From: JBOGUF01 sp050696075
GTDB taxonomy: Bacteria; Chloroflexota; Chloroflexia; Thermomicrobiales; UBA6265
DNA length: 11,099 nucleotides
Direction: 5' to 3'
Assembly (NCBI GenBank): GCA_050696075.1
Contig: JBOGUF010000042.1
Location: forward strand, 1-11,099
Part shown: positions 1-5,184 of the stretch, one piece after another
How the letters are laid out: every line of letters starts with the position of its first letter
Numbering within the stretch: position 1 is the first letter of the stretch
Translations under genes and position numbers: made by a program
Notes under the pieces: generated by a model
Told to the model about the DNA's origin: nothing
Seen by the model: the letters and a program-made list of their open reading frames with translations, nothing else
Databases searched by the model: none

Positions 1-38
1 GCGGAAGACGGAAACCGACACGGGCAAGCGCCGATGAT

Positions 39-73
39 CCGCCTTCCGCCTTCCGCCTTCCGCCTAACGCCTG
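39..73. repeat. 7-bp tandem repeat, CGCCTNN, five copies
   Basis: Five CGCCT cores begin at 40, 47, 54, 61 and 68, exactly 7 bp apart, with a variable two-base linker (TC, TC, TC, AA). The tract ends directly at the GGAG ribosome binding site (73-76) of the ABC permease, so a change in copy number would alter the untranslated leader but not the reading frame. A second tract of the same unit lies at 4205-4246. The repeat is seen directly; any role is unknown. Confidence 0.8.
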
Positions 74-82
74 GAGTACGAA

Positions 83-1153
83 ATGCGACCCTTCATCGCG
101 ATGATCAAAGCGAACCTGAAGATGAACGTGCGCAACCGGACGGCGCTCTTCTGGAACCTCGCCTTTCCGGCCATCTTCATTCTCATCTTCGGCGCCATCT
201 TCGGCGGTGATCCGGGGGTGGAGTTCGACGTCGGCCTCACCGGCGAGGCATCGGCCTACCAGACCGGCGTCACACGGGCGATGGAGGCGAACGACGCCTT
301 CAGCGTGACGGCCGACCCGGAAGCCGATGAGCTGGAGGCCCTAGAAGAGGGGGAGCGGGACATCGTGATGGTCTTCGGTGCGGCGGCGGAAGGCGGCCTA
401 CCGCCGGTCACCCTCTACTACGACGAAGCCGAGGGGCCGAACGCCGATGTCGCGCTCAACGTCGTCCGCCAGGTCCTGCTCGGGGTGGCGCAGGGCGAAA
501 GCCCGGTCCAGATCAGCGAGCAGGCGGTGACGGTCGAGGAGATCACCTACATGGACTTTTTCATTCCCGGCATTTTGGCGATGAGCCTAATGAACTCGGG
601 GGTGATCGGGCTTTCGACCGCCTTCGTCACCTACCGCGAGCGCGGGATCTTGCGGCGGATCAAGGTCACTCCGTTCCGCCTCTCCAGCTTCATCATGGCG
701 CGGGTGATCGCGCAGCTCATCGTCGCGGTGGCGCAGTCGGCGATTCTGGTCGGGCTGGCCTGGACGATTTTTGACTTGCATTTGCGGGGCAACCCGGCGC
801 TGATTCTTTTCGTGATCATCCTGGGGGCGCTCGCCTTTCTGGCGATCGGCTTCGCCATCTCCGGCATTGCCAAGAACACGGAGACAGCCGCCAGCTACGC
901 CAACTTGATCACCTTCCCCATGCTCTTCCTCTCCGGCGTCTTCTTCGAGGTCGACAGCGCCCCCGCCTGGCTCCAGCCGATCACCAGGGTCCTCCCCCTC
1001 TCCTACCTCGTCGACGCTCTGCGCGCGCCGATGATGCGCGGCCACGGCTTGGGAACCATCTGGCTCGACGTCCTGGTCTTGCTGGGCACCTTCGCGGTCG
1101 CGCTGGCCATCGCCGTGCGCTTCTTCCGCTGGGACGCGCAAGGGGCGCGGTAG
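83..1153 (+). CDS. ABC-2 type transporter permease
   Basis: Membrane subunit of an ATP-driven exporter of the ABC-2 (YadH/DrrB-like) class, expected to pair with a separate ATPase encoded upstream of the window. The 356 residues show one N-terminal membrane helix (about 24-41), a large outside domain (about 45-155), and then five helices (about 159-182, 207-230, 238-261, 271-289, 328-347). The stretch between helices 2 and 3 (YRERGILRRIKVTPF, 184-198) is the typical amphipathic coupling segment of this family, and 280-312 carries the usual LFLSGVFF...PLSYLVDALR signature. The ATG at 83 follows GGAG (73-76) at a 6-base spacing. The substrate cannot be told from sequence; relatives move drugs, lipids or polysaccharides. 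The last 33 bases of helix 6 and its tail are nearly repeated at 1951-1983. Confidence 0.93.
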   Translation: MRPFIAMIKANLKMNVRNRTALFWNLAFPAIFILIFGAIFGGDPGVEFDVGLTGEASAYQTGVTRAMEANDAFSVTADPEADELEALEEGERDIVMVFGAAAEGGLPPVTLYYDEAEGPNADVALNVVRQVLLGVAQGESPVQISEQAVTVEEITYMDFFIPGILAMSLMNSGVIGLSTAFVTYRERGILRRIKVTPFRLSSFIMARVIAQLIVAVAQSAILVGLAWTIFDLHLRGNPALILFVIILGALAFLAIGFAISGIAKNTETAASYANLITFPMLFLSGVFFEVDSAPAWLQPITRVLPLSYLVDALRAPMMRGHGLGTIWLDVLVLLGTFAVALAIAVRFFRWDAQGAR

Positions 1154-1196
1154 GGATCAGCGATCAGTGCGCGCTCGTTGAGACGACGGGCAGTCC

Positions 1197-1586
1197 TCAT
1201 CCACCTGGCACCCATCCCAGTCCGCGTTTCCAGATGTAGTACGCATTGGCAAGTGAGGGAGCCGTGCGCGGGAACGCGTCAATCTGGGATGCCGCCTGTT
1301 CGATCGGCAGCGTCGGCGGTTGGGGAATCACCAGAACGCCACGATGGACAGGCCAGGCAATCTTCAGTGCGCGCGGCCAGGCGACCCAGGCACGATGAAG
1401 GAGCACGAAGTCCCGCTCGTTATGGGTGACGAAGATACGACCCCACTGCACAGCGGATACGAGATGGAACTCGTCGGTCGTGCCGGGCCGTTGATACTCC
1501 TTCGCCCACACGACGCCGTGACCGAGCGACCGCAAAAGCCGGGTCATGGTTCGTCCATTGTCTTCATCGAGGTATAGGTCGGCCAC
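1197..1586 (-). CDS. DUF5615 PIN-like toxin, putative ribonuclease
   Basis: Probable toxin of a type II TA pair, a PIN-like nuclease of the DUF5615 (Mut7-C related) group expected to cut RNA in the cytoplasm. I chose the GTG at 1586, giving 129 residues, because the protein then begins at the family's opening strand (LYLDEDNG, 4-11). A longer frame back to 1757 only overlaps the antitoxin in another frame. Visible acidic and polar candidates for the metal site are D7/E8/D9, D38/E39 and the RIFVTHNERDF strand (50-60, with D59). About 50 residues after the core are less conserved in appearance. It follows the DUF433 gene by 13 bases on the same strand, so the two are almost certainly co-transcribed. 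The RNA target is unknown. The family call is confident; toxicity is inferred from the family and the pairing. Confidence 0.82.
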   Translation of the reverse strand: MADLYLDEDNGRTMTRLLRSLGHGVVWAKEYQRPGTTDEFHLVSAVQWGRIFVTHNERDFVLLHRAWVAWPRALKIAWPVHRGVLVIPQPPTLPIEQAASQIDAFPRTAPSLANAYYIWKRGLGWVPGG

Positions 1587-1599
1587 TTCCGCGCGGTGG

Positions 1600-1875
1600 C
1601 TACGCGAATGCCGCGTGGTGGAGCAGGATGCGCGCGTCGAAGACGGCGCGGTGGCGCTCATAGTACGCCAGGGCAGCCGCCATCGCTTCATCGGAGATGT
1701 CGTACTCGGACGCCGTGGCGGCCAGGTCGTCGTTTGCGGCCCGCGGGTATGCCACAAGCGCCCAGATTGGGTCGCCGGAATCAGTCAGCCGCGCTCGATC
1801 CGGAGCGATCAGATCCTGGGCGACATGGCGCTCAATAAGGGCGTCGTCGTTTGGTTGTCGTGCCCACATGGCCAT
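1600..1875 (-). CDS. DUF433-type antitoxin
   Basis: Small partner (91 residues) of the DUF5615 toxin downstream. DUF433 proteins are winged-helix antitoxins that bind DNA and neutralise PIN-like toxins. The C-terminal half (about 36-84: WALVAYPRAA, then ASEYDISDEAMAAALAYYER) matches the DUF433 pattern in which a helix-turn-helix is followed by a helix ending YYERHRAVFDARI. The ATG at 1875 is preceded on the minus strand by GAGGAG (1888-1883) with a 7-base spacer. A second in-frame ATG two codons later is less well placed. A good extended -10 sits at 1902-1910. Together the pair forms an intact, self-contained module whose transcription runs toward the ABC permease. Confidence 0.82.
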   Translation of the reverse strand: MAMWARQPNDDALIERHVAQDLIAPDRARLTDSGDPIWALVAYPRAANDDLAATASEYDISDEAMAAALAYYERHRAVFDARILLHHAAFA

Positions 1876-1901
1876 GCAACTGCTCCTCTACTTGTGCCAC
1901 G

Positions 1902-1910
1902 ATTCTAGCA
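1902..1910 (-). promoter_or_regulatory. Extended -10 promoter for the DUF433/DUF5615 operon
   Basis: On the minus strand this reads TGCTAGAAT, an extended -10 (TGN plus TAGAAT). No good -35 is seen at 17 bases, as expected for this promoter class. Start of transcription would fall near 1895, giving a leader of about 20 bases before the ATG at 1875. The same TGCTANNAT form precedes the MazF and RES operons. Confidence 0.5.
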
Positions 1911-1944
1911 GGTTCGGGTGCAATCTCCGCCTCATGGTGCGATC

Positions 1945-1983
1945 ATGGCCGTGGCGCTAGCAGTCGCCGTGCGCTTCTTCCGC
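1945..1983 (+). repeat. Near-copy of the ABC permease 3' end
   Basis: Positions 1951-1983 match 1097-1129 of the permease gene at 29 of 33 bases, including an identical 20-base block (TCGCCGTGCGCTTCTTCCGC at 1110-1129 and 1964-1983). Read in the frame starting at 1945 it encodes VALAVAVRFFR, against VALAIAVRFFR in the permease. It is in the same orientation as the permease. It could be the last fragment of a second permease gene or a partial duplication. The DUF433/DUF5615 module lies between the two copies. Confidence 0.65.
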
Positions 1984-2013
1984 GTTGCGGCTCACTTCCT
2001 GGCGGAGGAACCG

Positions 2014-2142
2014 CTAGACTTCGACCACGAAGTCCGTCAGGTAGCGCTTCAGTTCCTCCTTATCGCCGAACAAAGCATAGTGCCCCGGACCAAATGACTT
2101 CTTCCAGGTCACTGTCGCATCCGCCGGAATGTCATACCGCAC
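2014..2142 (-). pseudogene. Minus-strand gene remnant of unknown family
   Basis: A frame of 42 residues from a possible GTG at 2142 to TAG at 2014-2016 reads very much like real protein: RYDIPADATVTWKK, then SFGPGHYALFGDKEELKRYL, ending TDFVVEV. Third codon positions are mostly G or C, as in the neighbouring genes. There is no ribosome binding site before the GTG, and the frame upstream enters the CRISPR-repeat-like 14-mer at 2148-2161 and then loses protein character. I read it as the C-terminal end of a gene whose 5' part was replaced by rearrangement at that repeat. I do not recognise the family. It could instead be a short intact gene. Confidence 0.4.
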
Positions 2143-2147
2143 GATCA

Positions 2148-2161
2148 GTGGGGATTGAAAC
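2148..2161 (+). repeat. CRISPR-repeat-like 14-mer, copy 1
   Basis: GTGGGGATTGAAAC. The ATTGAAAC end is the typical 3' handle of many type I-B and type III CRISPR repeats. An identical copy in the same orientation lies at 2496-2509, 348 bases away. Sequence outside the 14 bases does not match convincingly and no regular spacers are present, so this is not an array; it may be a leftover repeat end or a recombination site. Confidence 0.5.
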
Positions 2162-2196
2162 GATCCGAACCGAGTCGTCGTCGTGGAGTGAGTCCT

Positions 2197-2592
2197 ATGG
2201 TCGGCTATCGCGGGCCGCTGATCGATCCGGTCACGTTAGGGCCGGCCCTCGGTTGCGAGAACTGCCGGCACTTCGACCCGCAAGGGCTCCCTCGCTGCGC
2301 CGCCTTCCCCGGCGGCATCCCCCTGCCGATCCTCGGCGGCGACGTCGCCCATGACCGCCCGCTCCCCGGCGACCACGGCATCCAGTTCGCGCCGATCGAG
2401 TGGCCGGAAGAGGAGCTGGAGCGCGCGGCATCCGGAGCGATTCGCGAGTTGACCGGCGACCAGCGACCGGCGAGTTGCACCCCGCCGAAGGCAGGGTGGG
2501 GATTGAAACGTGCGCGCGGAGATGACGTCGCTCGGACGCCGGAAGCCTACCATCCGAAACAAGCGACGATGCAACCGCCGAATCGGCAGTAA
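2197..2592 (+). CDS. Small conserved Cys-rich protein of unknown function
   Basis: 131 residues from the ATG at 2197, which follows GGAGTGAG (about 2183-2190). The N-terminal 66 residues hold a recognisable conserved pattern: C-x2-C-R-H-F, about ten residues later C-x-A-F-P-x-G-I-P, and then a D/H-x3-P-x-P-G-D-H-G-I-x-F block. I recall this arrangement in many small uncharacterised bacterial proteins. The three Cys and nearby His residues suggest a metal or zinc site, but no function is established that I can name. Relatives usually end soon after the PGDHGI block; here the tail runs on and crosses the second CRISPR-like 14-mer at 2496-2509, so the last 40 or so residues are probably foreign. 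The frame also stays open upstream to a TTG inside the first 14-mer (2155), but the ATG is the better start. Confidence 0.6.
   Translation: MVGYRGPLIDPVTLGPALGCENCRHFDPQGLPRCAAFPGGIPLPILGGDVAHDRPLPGDHGIQFAPIEWPEEELERAASGAIRELTGDQRPASCTPPKAGWGLKRARGDDVARTPEAYHPKQATMQPPNRQ
2496..2509 (+). repeat. CRISPR-repeat-like 14-mer, copy 2
   Basis: GTGGGGATTGAAAC, identical to and in the same orientation as the copy at 2148-2161. It lies inside the open frame of the Cys-rich protein, near its presumed natural end. The 348-base distance is far longer than any CRISPR repeat-spacer unit. Confidence 0.5.
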
Positions 2593-2642
2593 TCTCATCG
2601 GAAGCCCTGCCCGCTGCAATCAACTTCGAGCATGTTCATGTG

Positions 2643-2651
2643 TGCTAAAAT
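2643..2651 (+). promoter_or_regulatory. Extended -10 promoter for the RHH/MazF operon
   Basis: TGCTAAAAT, an extended -10 (TGC plus TAAAAT). A -35 is poor, with only TTC-type matches about 17 bases upstream. Transcription would start near 2658, giving a leader of about 26 bases to the GTG at 2684. The antitoxin-toxin complex would be expected to bind around this site, but no clear inverted repeat is seen here. Confidence 0.5.
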
Positions 2652-2683
2652 GCGGATGCGCAAACGCACAGGAGGACTCCGCC

Positions 2684-2911
2684 GTGAGTAGGATTAGCTT
2701 CGAAGTCGCGCCGGAGATTCATCGAGCGGTGAGGATTTCGGCTGCATCCCAAGGGATAACGGTCCGGCAGTTCATGCTGGAAGCACTGCGGGACCGCCTG
2801 CAGCAGCAAGCCAACCGCCAGGATACCGAGGAGGTATTCCGGATCTCCCTGCCAGCCCTCGCGCATGATTGGAACAACGAGCTAGATGCCGAGTATGACG
2901 CACTTGGCTAG
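2684..2911 (+). CDS. Ribbon-helix-helix antitoxin (MazE/PemI-like)
   Basis: 75 residues. The antitoxin of a MazEF/PemIK-type pair: its N-terminal ribbon-helix-helix binds the operon promoter and its C-terminal tail wraps the toxin. The beta strand is RISFEVA (3-9), followed by two helices covering HRAVRISAASQG and TVRQFMLEALRDRLQQQ (about 12-44). The acidic C-terminal end (LAHDWNNELDAEYDALG) is the usual toxin-binding tail. I chose GTG at 2684 because GGAGG (2671-2675) sits 8 bases upstream; the longer frame back to 2510 adds a basic, non-homologous extension through intergenic DNA. The gene overlaps the start of the toxin gene, which signals translational coupling. The exact subfamily within RHH antitoxins is uncertain. 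Confidence 0.82.
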   Translation: MSRISFEVAPEIHRAVRISAASQGITVRQFMLEALRDRLQQQANRQDTEEVFRISLPALAHDWNNELDAEYDALG

Positions 2912-3251
2912 CTACCGCCGAGGCGACGTGGTGCTGCTTGAAGTGGAGTTTGCCGATCAGCCCGGGAGGCGGAAGCTTCGACCGGTAGTGATTGTCTCCG
3001 GCGGGCGGTACAACGCTACCGGTCCAGACCTCCTGGTCTCGACGATTACGAGCAATCTCTATCCACTCCCGCACGTTGGCGATCACCGCATCCAGCATTG
3101 GCAGCAGGCAGGTCTCAAACATCCGTCTATCGCCCAGACTAAACTCGCCACCACGGATGCCGCCAGAATCAAGCGCAGGCTCGGGAGCCTGCACCCCGAC
3201 GACCTGCGGTATCTGGAGGCAGGGCTGAAAGCGGCGCTCGACCTTTTATAG
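2895..3251 (+). CDS. MazF/PemK-family endoribonuclease toxin
   Basis: 118 residues. A sequence-specific single-strand mRNA endonuclease (mRNA interferase) held inactive by the RHH antitoxin encoded just before it. Family signatures in order: YRRGDVVLLEVEF (first strand), GRRKLRPVVIVS with the catalytic-loop Arg, a conserved ST after DLLV, and the C-terminal LKHPSIAQTKLATTD...RIKRRLGSL block, close to the usual pattern of a Ser before the Lys-containing strand. Start: ATG at 2895 or 2886; neither has a strong ribosome binding site and both overlap the antitoxin end at 2911, which fits coupled translation. I prefer 2895. The length is normal for the family and all core motifs are present, so the toxin looks functional. 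The recognition site cannot be read from sequence. Confidence 0.88.
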   Translation: MTHLASYRRGDVVLLEVEFADQPGRRKLRPVVIVSGGRYNATGPDLLVSTITSNLYPLPHVGDHRIQHWQQAGLKHPSIAQTKLATTDAARIKRRLGSLHPDDLRYLEAGLKAALDLL

Positions 3252-3338
3252 GCAACAGATGGCCCTATCGCTGATCATGCGCGAAAGGTGGAGTCCCTGG
3301 CGTGAAGACGCACCCGTGGGAGCGAGATCCGAACCCGT

Positions 3339-3617
3339 TTGAAGCCCGATCCCAGGCGATGGGAGCGGATCGAGGCCGGTAAAGTGGCGTTACGCGCCAT
3401 GCACGAACGCGCGGCATTGCGTGAGCGCCAAGGGATGACCCAGGTCGACGTCGCCACCACGCTCGACGTGTCGCAAGCCCACGCTTCAACAATCGAGCAC
3501 CAAGCGGGTGCCTACCTCTCGACGTTACGAGCGTACGTGGCCGCCATCGGCGGCACGTTGCGGATTGGCATCGTGTTCCCTGACGAAACCGTCGATCTCG
3601 TCGACCCCAAGGCATAG
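3339..3617 (+). CDS. Orphan HigA-like XRE antitoxin
   Basis: 92 residues from TTG 3339, or 72 from ATG 3399. The DNA-binding core is a Cro/C1 helix-turn-helix: ALRERQGMTQVDVATTLDVS then QAHASTIEHQ, followed by TLRAYVAAIGGTLRIGIVF, which is the hallmark C-terminal strand of HigA-type antitoxins. The segment RWERIEAGK before it resembles the usual N-terminus of that family, which favours the TTG, but the ribosome binding site is weak for either start. In intact systems the HigB/RelE toxin gene lies directly upstream, within a few bases. Here the 87 bases back to the MazF stop hold no toxin-like frame, so the toxin has been lost, or this gene is a solitary regulator or anti-addiction module. The next gene starts on the base after the stop codon. 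Confidence 0.72.
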   Translation: MKPDPRRWERIEAGKVALRAMHERAALRERQGMTQVDVATTLDVSQAHASTIEHQAGAYLSTLRAYVAAIGGTLRIGIVFPDETVDLVDPKA

Positions 3618-4103
3618 ATGCTGGTGCGTTCCACTTCATCGCGGTCGACACCATGGGCGGCCTACGCGGCGGCGGCCTGGGCGTTCGTCTTCGCTACGAT
3701 CAGCTTCTACTGGGCGCTGGGCGGTACGATAGGGATCGACACCCTCGCAAACACGATCCAGGAGGACGCACGGGCGCGCGACGCCGAATTTCTGGTGTTG
3801 GTGTGGCTGACTGGCGGGCTGATGGCGCTGGCGCTGGCACGGCCGTGGGGCCGGCGCATTCCCCGTCGCCTGGTGCTTATCGCCGCCTGGGGCGGAGGCA
3901 TCTTCGTGATCCTCTACGAAGGCGCGAGCTGGATCGAGGCCGCGTTGATGGGGGCCGGCGTCATCGACTTCCCCGCGTCACTTGGCGCCGACGCCGTCCG
4001 CTGGAACCTCCTCCTGTGGCGTCCATGGTGGGTCGTGGGCGGCGTCCTCTTCCTCCTGACGGCGCGAGACTTTGGACGCCGCACCCGGTCCAGTCCTGCC
4101 TAA
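3618..4103 (+). CDS. DUF3995 family membrane protein
   Basis: 161 residues, four predicted membrane helices (about 15-37, 58-77, 84-112, 129-150), acting in the cytoplasmic membrane; function unknown. The first helix contains the family signature SFYWALGGTIGIDTL (29-43), which I recognise from DUF3995. A Trp-rich stretch (NLLLWRPWWVVGG) precedes the last helix, also typical. The ATG at 3618 touches the stop codon of the HigA-like gene with no gap, so translation is probably coupled, although the two functions are unrelated; this may be a chance junction from an insertion. No Shine-Dalgarno of its own is obvious. Confidence is good for the family and low for any role. Confidence 0.75.
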   Translation: MLVRSTSSRSTPWAAYAAAAWAFVFATISFYWALGGTIGIDTLANTIQEDARARDAEFLVLVWLTGGLMALALARPWGRRIPRRLVLIAAWGGGIFVILYEGASWIEAALMGAGVIDFPASLGADAVRWNLLLWRPWWVVGGVLFLLTARDFGRRTRSSPA

Positions 4104-4122
4104 TCTCACGAGCCTGTCCGAT

Positions 4123-4136
4123 CGATCCGCGGATCG
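4123..4136. repeat. 14-bp perfect palindrome
   Basis: CGATCCGCGGATCG reads the same on both strands. It lies 20 bases after the DUF3995 stop and about 112 bases before the convergent gene's stop codon. It lacks a following T-run, so it is not a typical terminator. It could be a protein-binding site or a restriction-avoidance curiosity; no function is shown. Confidence 0.5.
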
Positions 4137-4204
4137 TCACCGCGACCACGCCGAACGCATCCTGGTCGAAATCACCCACGACCGGCTCTGCCGCCAACAA
4201 GCTA

Positions 4205-4246
4205 GCGCCTAACGCCTATCGCCTAACGCCTGTCGCCTGTCGCCTT
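4205..4246. repeat. 7-bp tandem repeat, CGCCTNN, six copies
   Basis: Six CGCCT cores begin at 4206, 4213, 4220, 4227, 4234 and 4241, exactly 7 bp apart, with linkers AA, AT, AA, GT, GT. This is the same unit as at 39-73. It abuts the stop codon (4249-4251) of the minus-strand stalk protein, in the gap between convergent genes. It may be a dispersed intergenic repeat family of this genome. Confidence 0.8.
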
Positions 4247-4248
4247 CG

Positions 4249-4974
4249 TCACGGCGCCGGTTGGTCCTGCGGCGCGGCGGGGGTCGAGGTCGGCGTCGCC
4301 GGCAGCGGGGTCGTGGTCGGCGGGGGAACCGGGGTGTGCGTCGCCGTCGGCTCGGGCATCGCGGTCGGCTCGGGGGTCACGGTCGCGGTCGGCGTCGGGG
4401 GGACGGCGGTCGGGCTGGCCGGTCGCGGCGTCGACGTTCCGGTCGGCGTCGGCGACACGGTCGGCTCCGGCGTCGAGGTGACGAGCAAGCTGCTCGGCAG
4501 CACCTGCTCCACGATGCGAACGTCGATCTGCTGCTCGGCGTGCTCGTTGTGATACGTCGCCGCGCCCAGGACGAGCAGCAAGCTTTCGAGATGGTCCACC
4601 CCCTCTGGCAACTGGTGGCAGGAATCGTCGTTCAATTCCAACCGAACGACCGCCGGTCCGGCTTCCGGCTGGTCCGGGGCATGCACGACGTCCATGCGCC
4701 TGACCTGTCCGGCGTCGATCATCTCCCTGGCTTGGCCGGGCTGAAGCGGGGCGCACACCGGTCGGCCGTCGTCATCGTCGTCGATGGCCGAGATCCAGAC
4801 GATGATCAGCAGGAGCAGCAGCACGGCGCCACCGGCAAGGAGGACGAGATAGACCATCAAGGGGCGGCCGCCGAGCCGCTGCTCGAGGCGGCGGCGCACC
4901 TCCGGCGGCGTCGGTTCGGCGGCGGCCGCCGATGTCGATTCGTCCGTCTGCTCGCCCGTGGTGTCGTCCCGCAT
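4249..4974 (-). CDS. Single-pass membrane protein with Pro/Thr-rich stalk
   Basis: 241 residues from ATG 4974, which follows GGGAG at a 5-base spacing on the minus strand; in-frame starts further upstream (5067, 5013, 5001) lack a ribosome binding site. Order: an acidic, Ala/Thr-rich cytoplasmic segment (1-24), a basic helix (25-38), one membrane helix (40-64), a run of five Asp (65-69), an outside domain of about 95 residues with only two Cys (C74 and C119, perhaps a disulfide), and a Pro/Thr/Ser-rich tail (166-241) in TPTPT style, as seen in many exported Chloroflexota proteins. The outside domain is not one I recognise. The tail is written in strongly biased, quasi-repetitive DNA. The ferritin-like gene lies 210 bases upstream on the same strand; a link between the two is unproven. 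Confidence 0.68.
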   Translation of the reverse strand: MRDDTTGEQTDESTSAAAAEPTPPEVRRRLEQRLGGRPLMVYLVLLAGGAVLLLLLIIVWISAIDDDDDGRPVCAPLQPGQAREMIDAGQVRRMDVVHAPDQPEAGPAVVRLELNDDSCHQLPEGVDHLESLLLVLGAATYHNEHAEQQIDVRIVEQVLPSSLLVTSTPEPTVSPTPTGTSTPRPASPTAVPPTPTATVTPEPTAMPEPTATHTPVPPPTTTPLPATPTSTPAAPQDQPAP

Positions 4975-5125
4975 CGTCGCTCCCGTTGCAGGCGGGGTCA
5001 TCCCCGGCGGCATGGGTCGCCGGTCCGGTGCGGGCCACTGAGATAAGTCGCGGGATCGCGGCCGCACGCATCACGGCGCCGGCGCCCCACCCACCGTTGC
5101 CGCTCCCCCGGTTCTTCCCAGGTCA

Positions 5126-5154
5126 AGTGTAGAGGCGCGCGGCCTCTCCCACAA
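5126..5154 (-). promoter_or_regulatory. Candidate promoter for the stalk protein gene
   Basis: On the minus strand TTGTGG (5154-5149) and TACACT (5131-5126) are separated by 17 bases, a reasonable sigma-70-like arrangement. It would give a leader of about 140 bases before the ATG at 4974. The -35 matches the consensus at only three positions, so this is a weak call. Confidence 0.3.
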
Positions 5155-5184
5155 TGGGCACATCTCGCCAATACTGGCCCGGAT

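Noticed and set aside
2148..2509. CRISPR array
   Set aside because: Only a 14-bp block repeats, twice, 348 bases apart, with a coding sequence between; there is no series of repeats with 30-40 base spacers and no cas gene in the window.
2205..2623. Overlapping minus-strand frames of 91-130 residues
   Set aside because: They are antisense to the Cys-rich protein, which carries a recognisable conserved pattern; none has a convincing start or family match.
4261..5046. 261-residue Arg/Gly-rich open frame on the plus strand
   Set aside because: Shadow of the biased minus-strand stalk-protein gene; its low-complexity Arg/Gly composition is a frame artefact.
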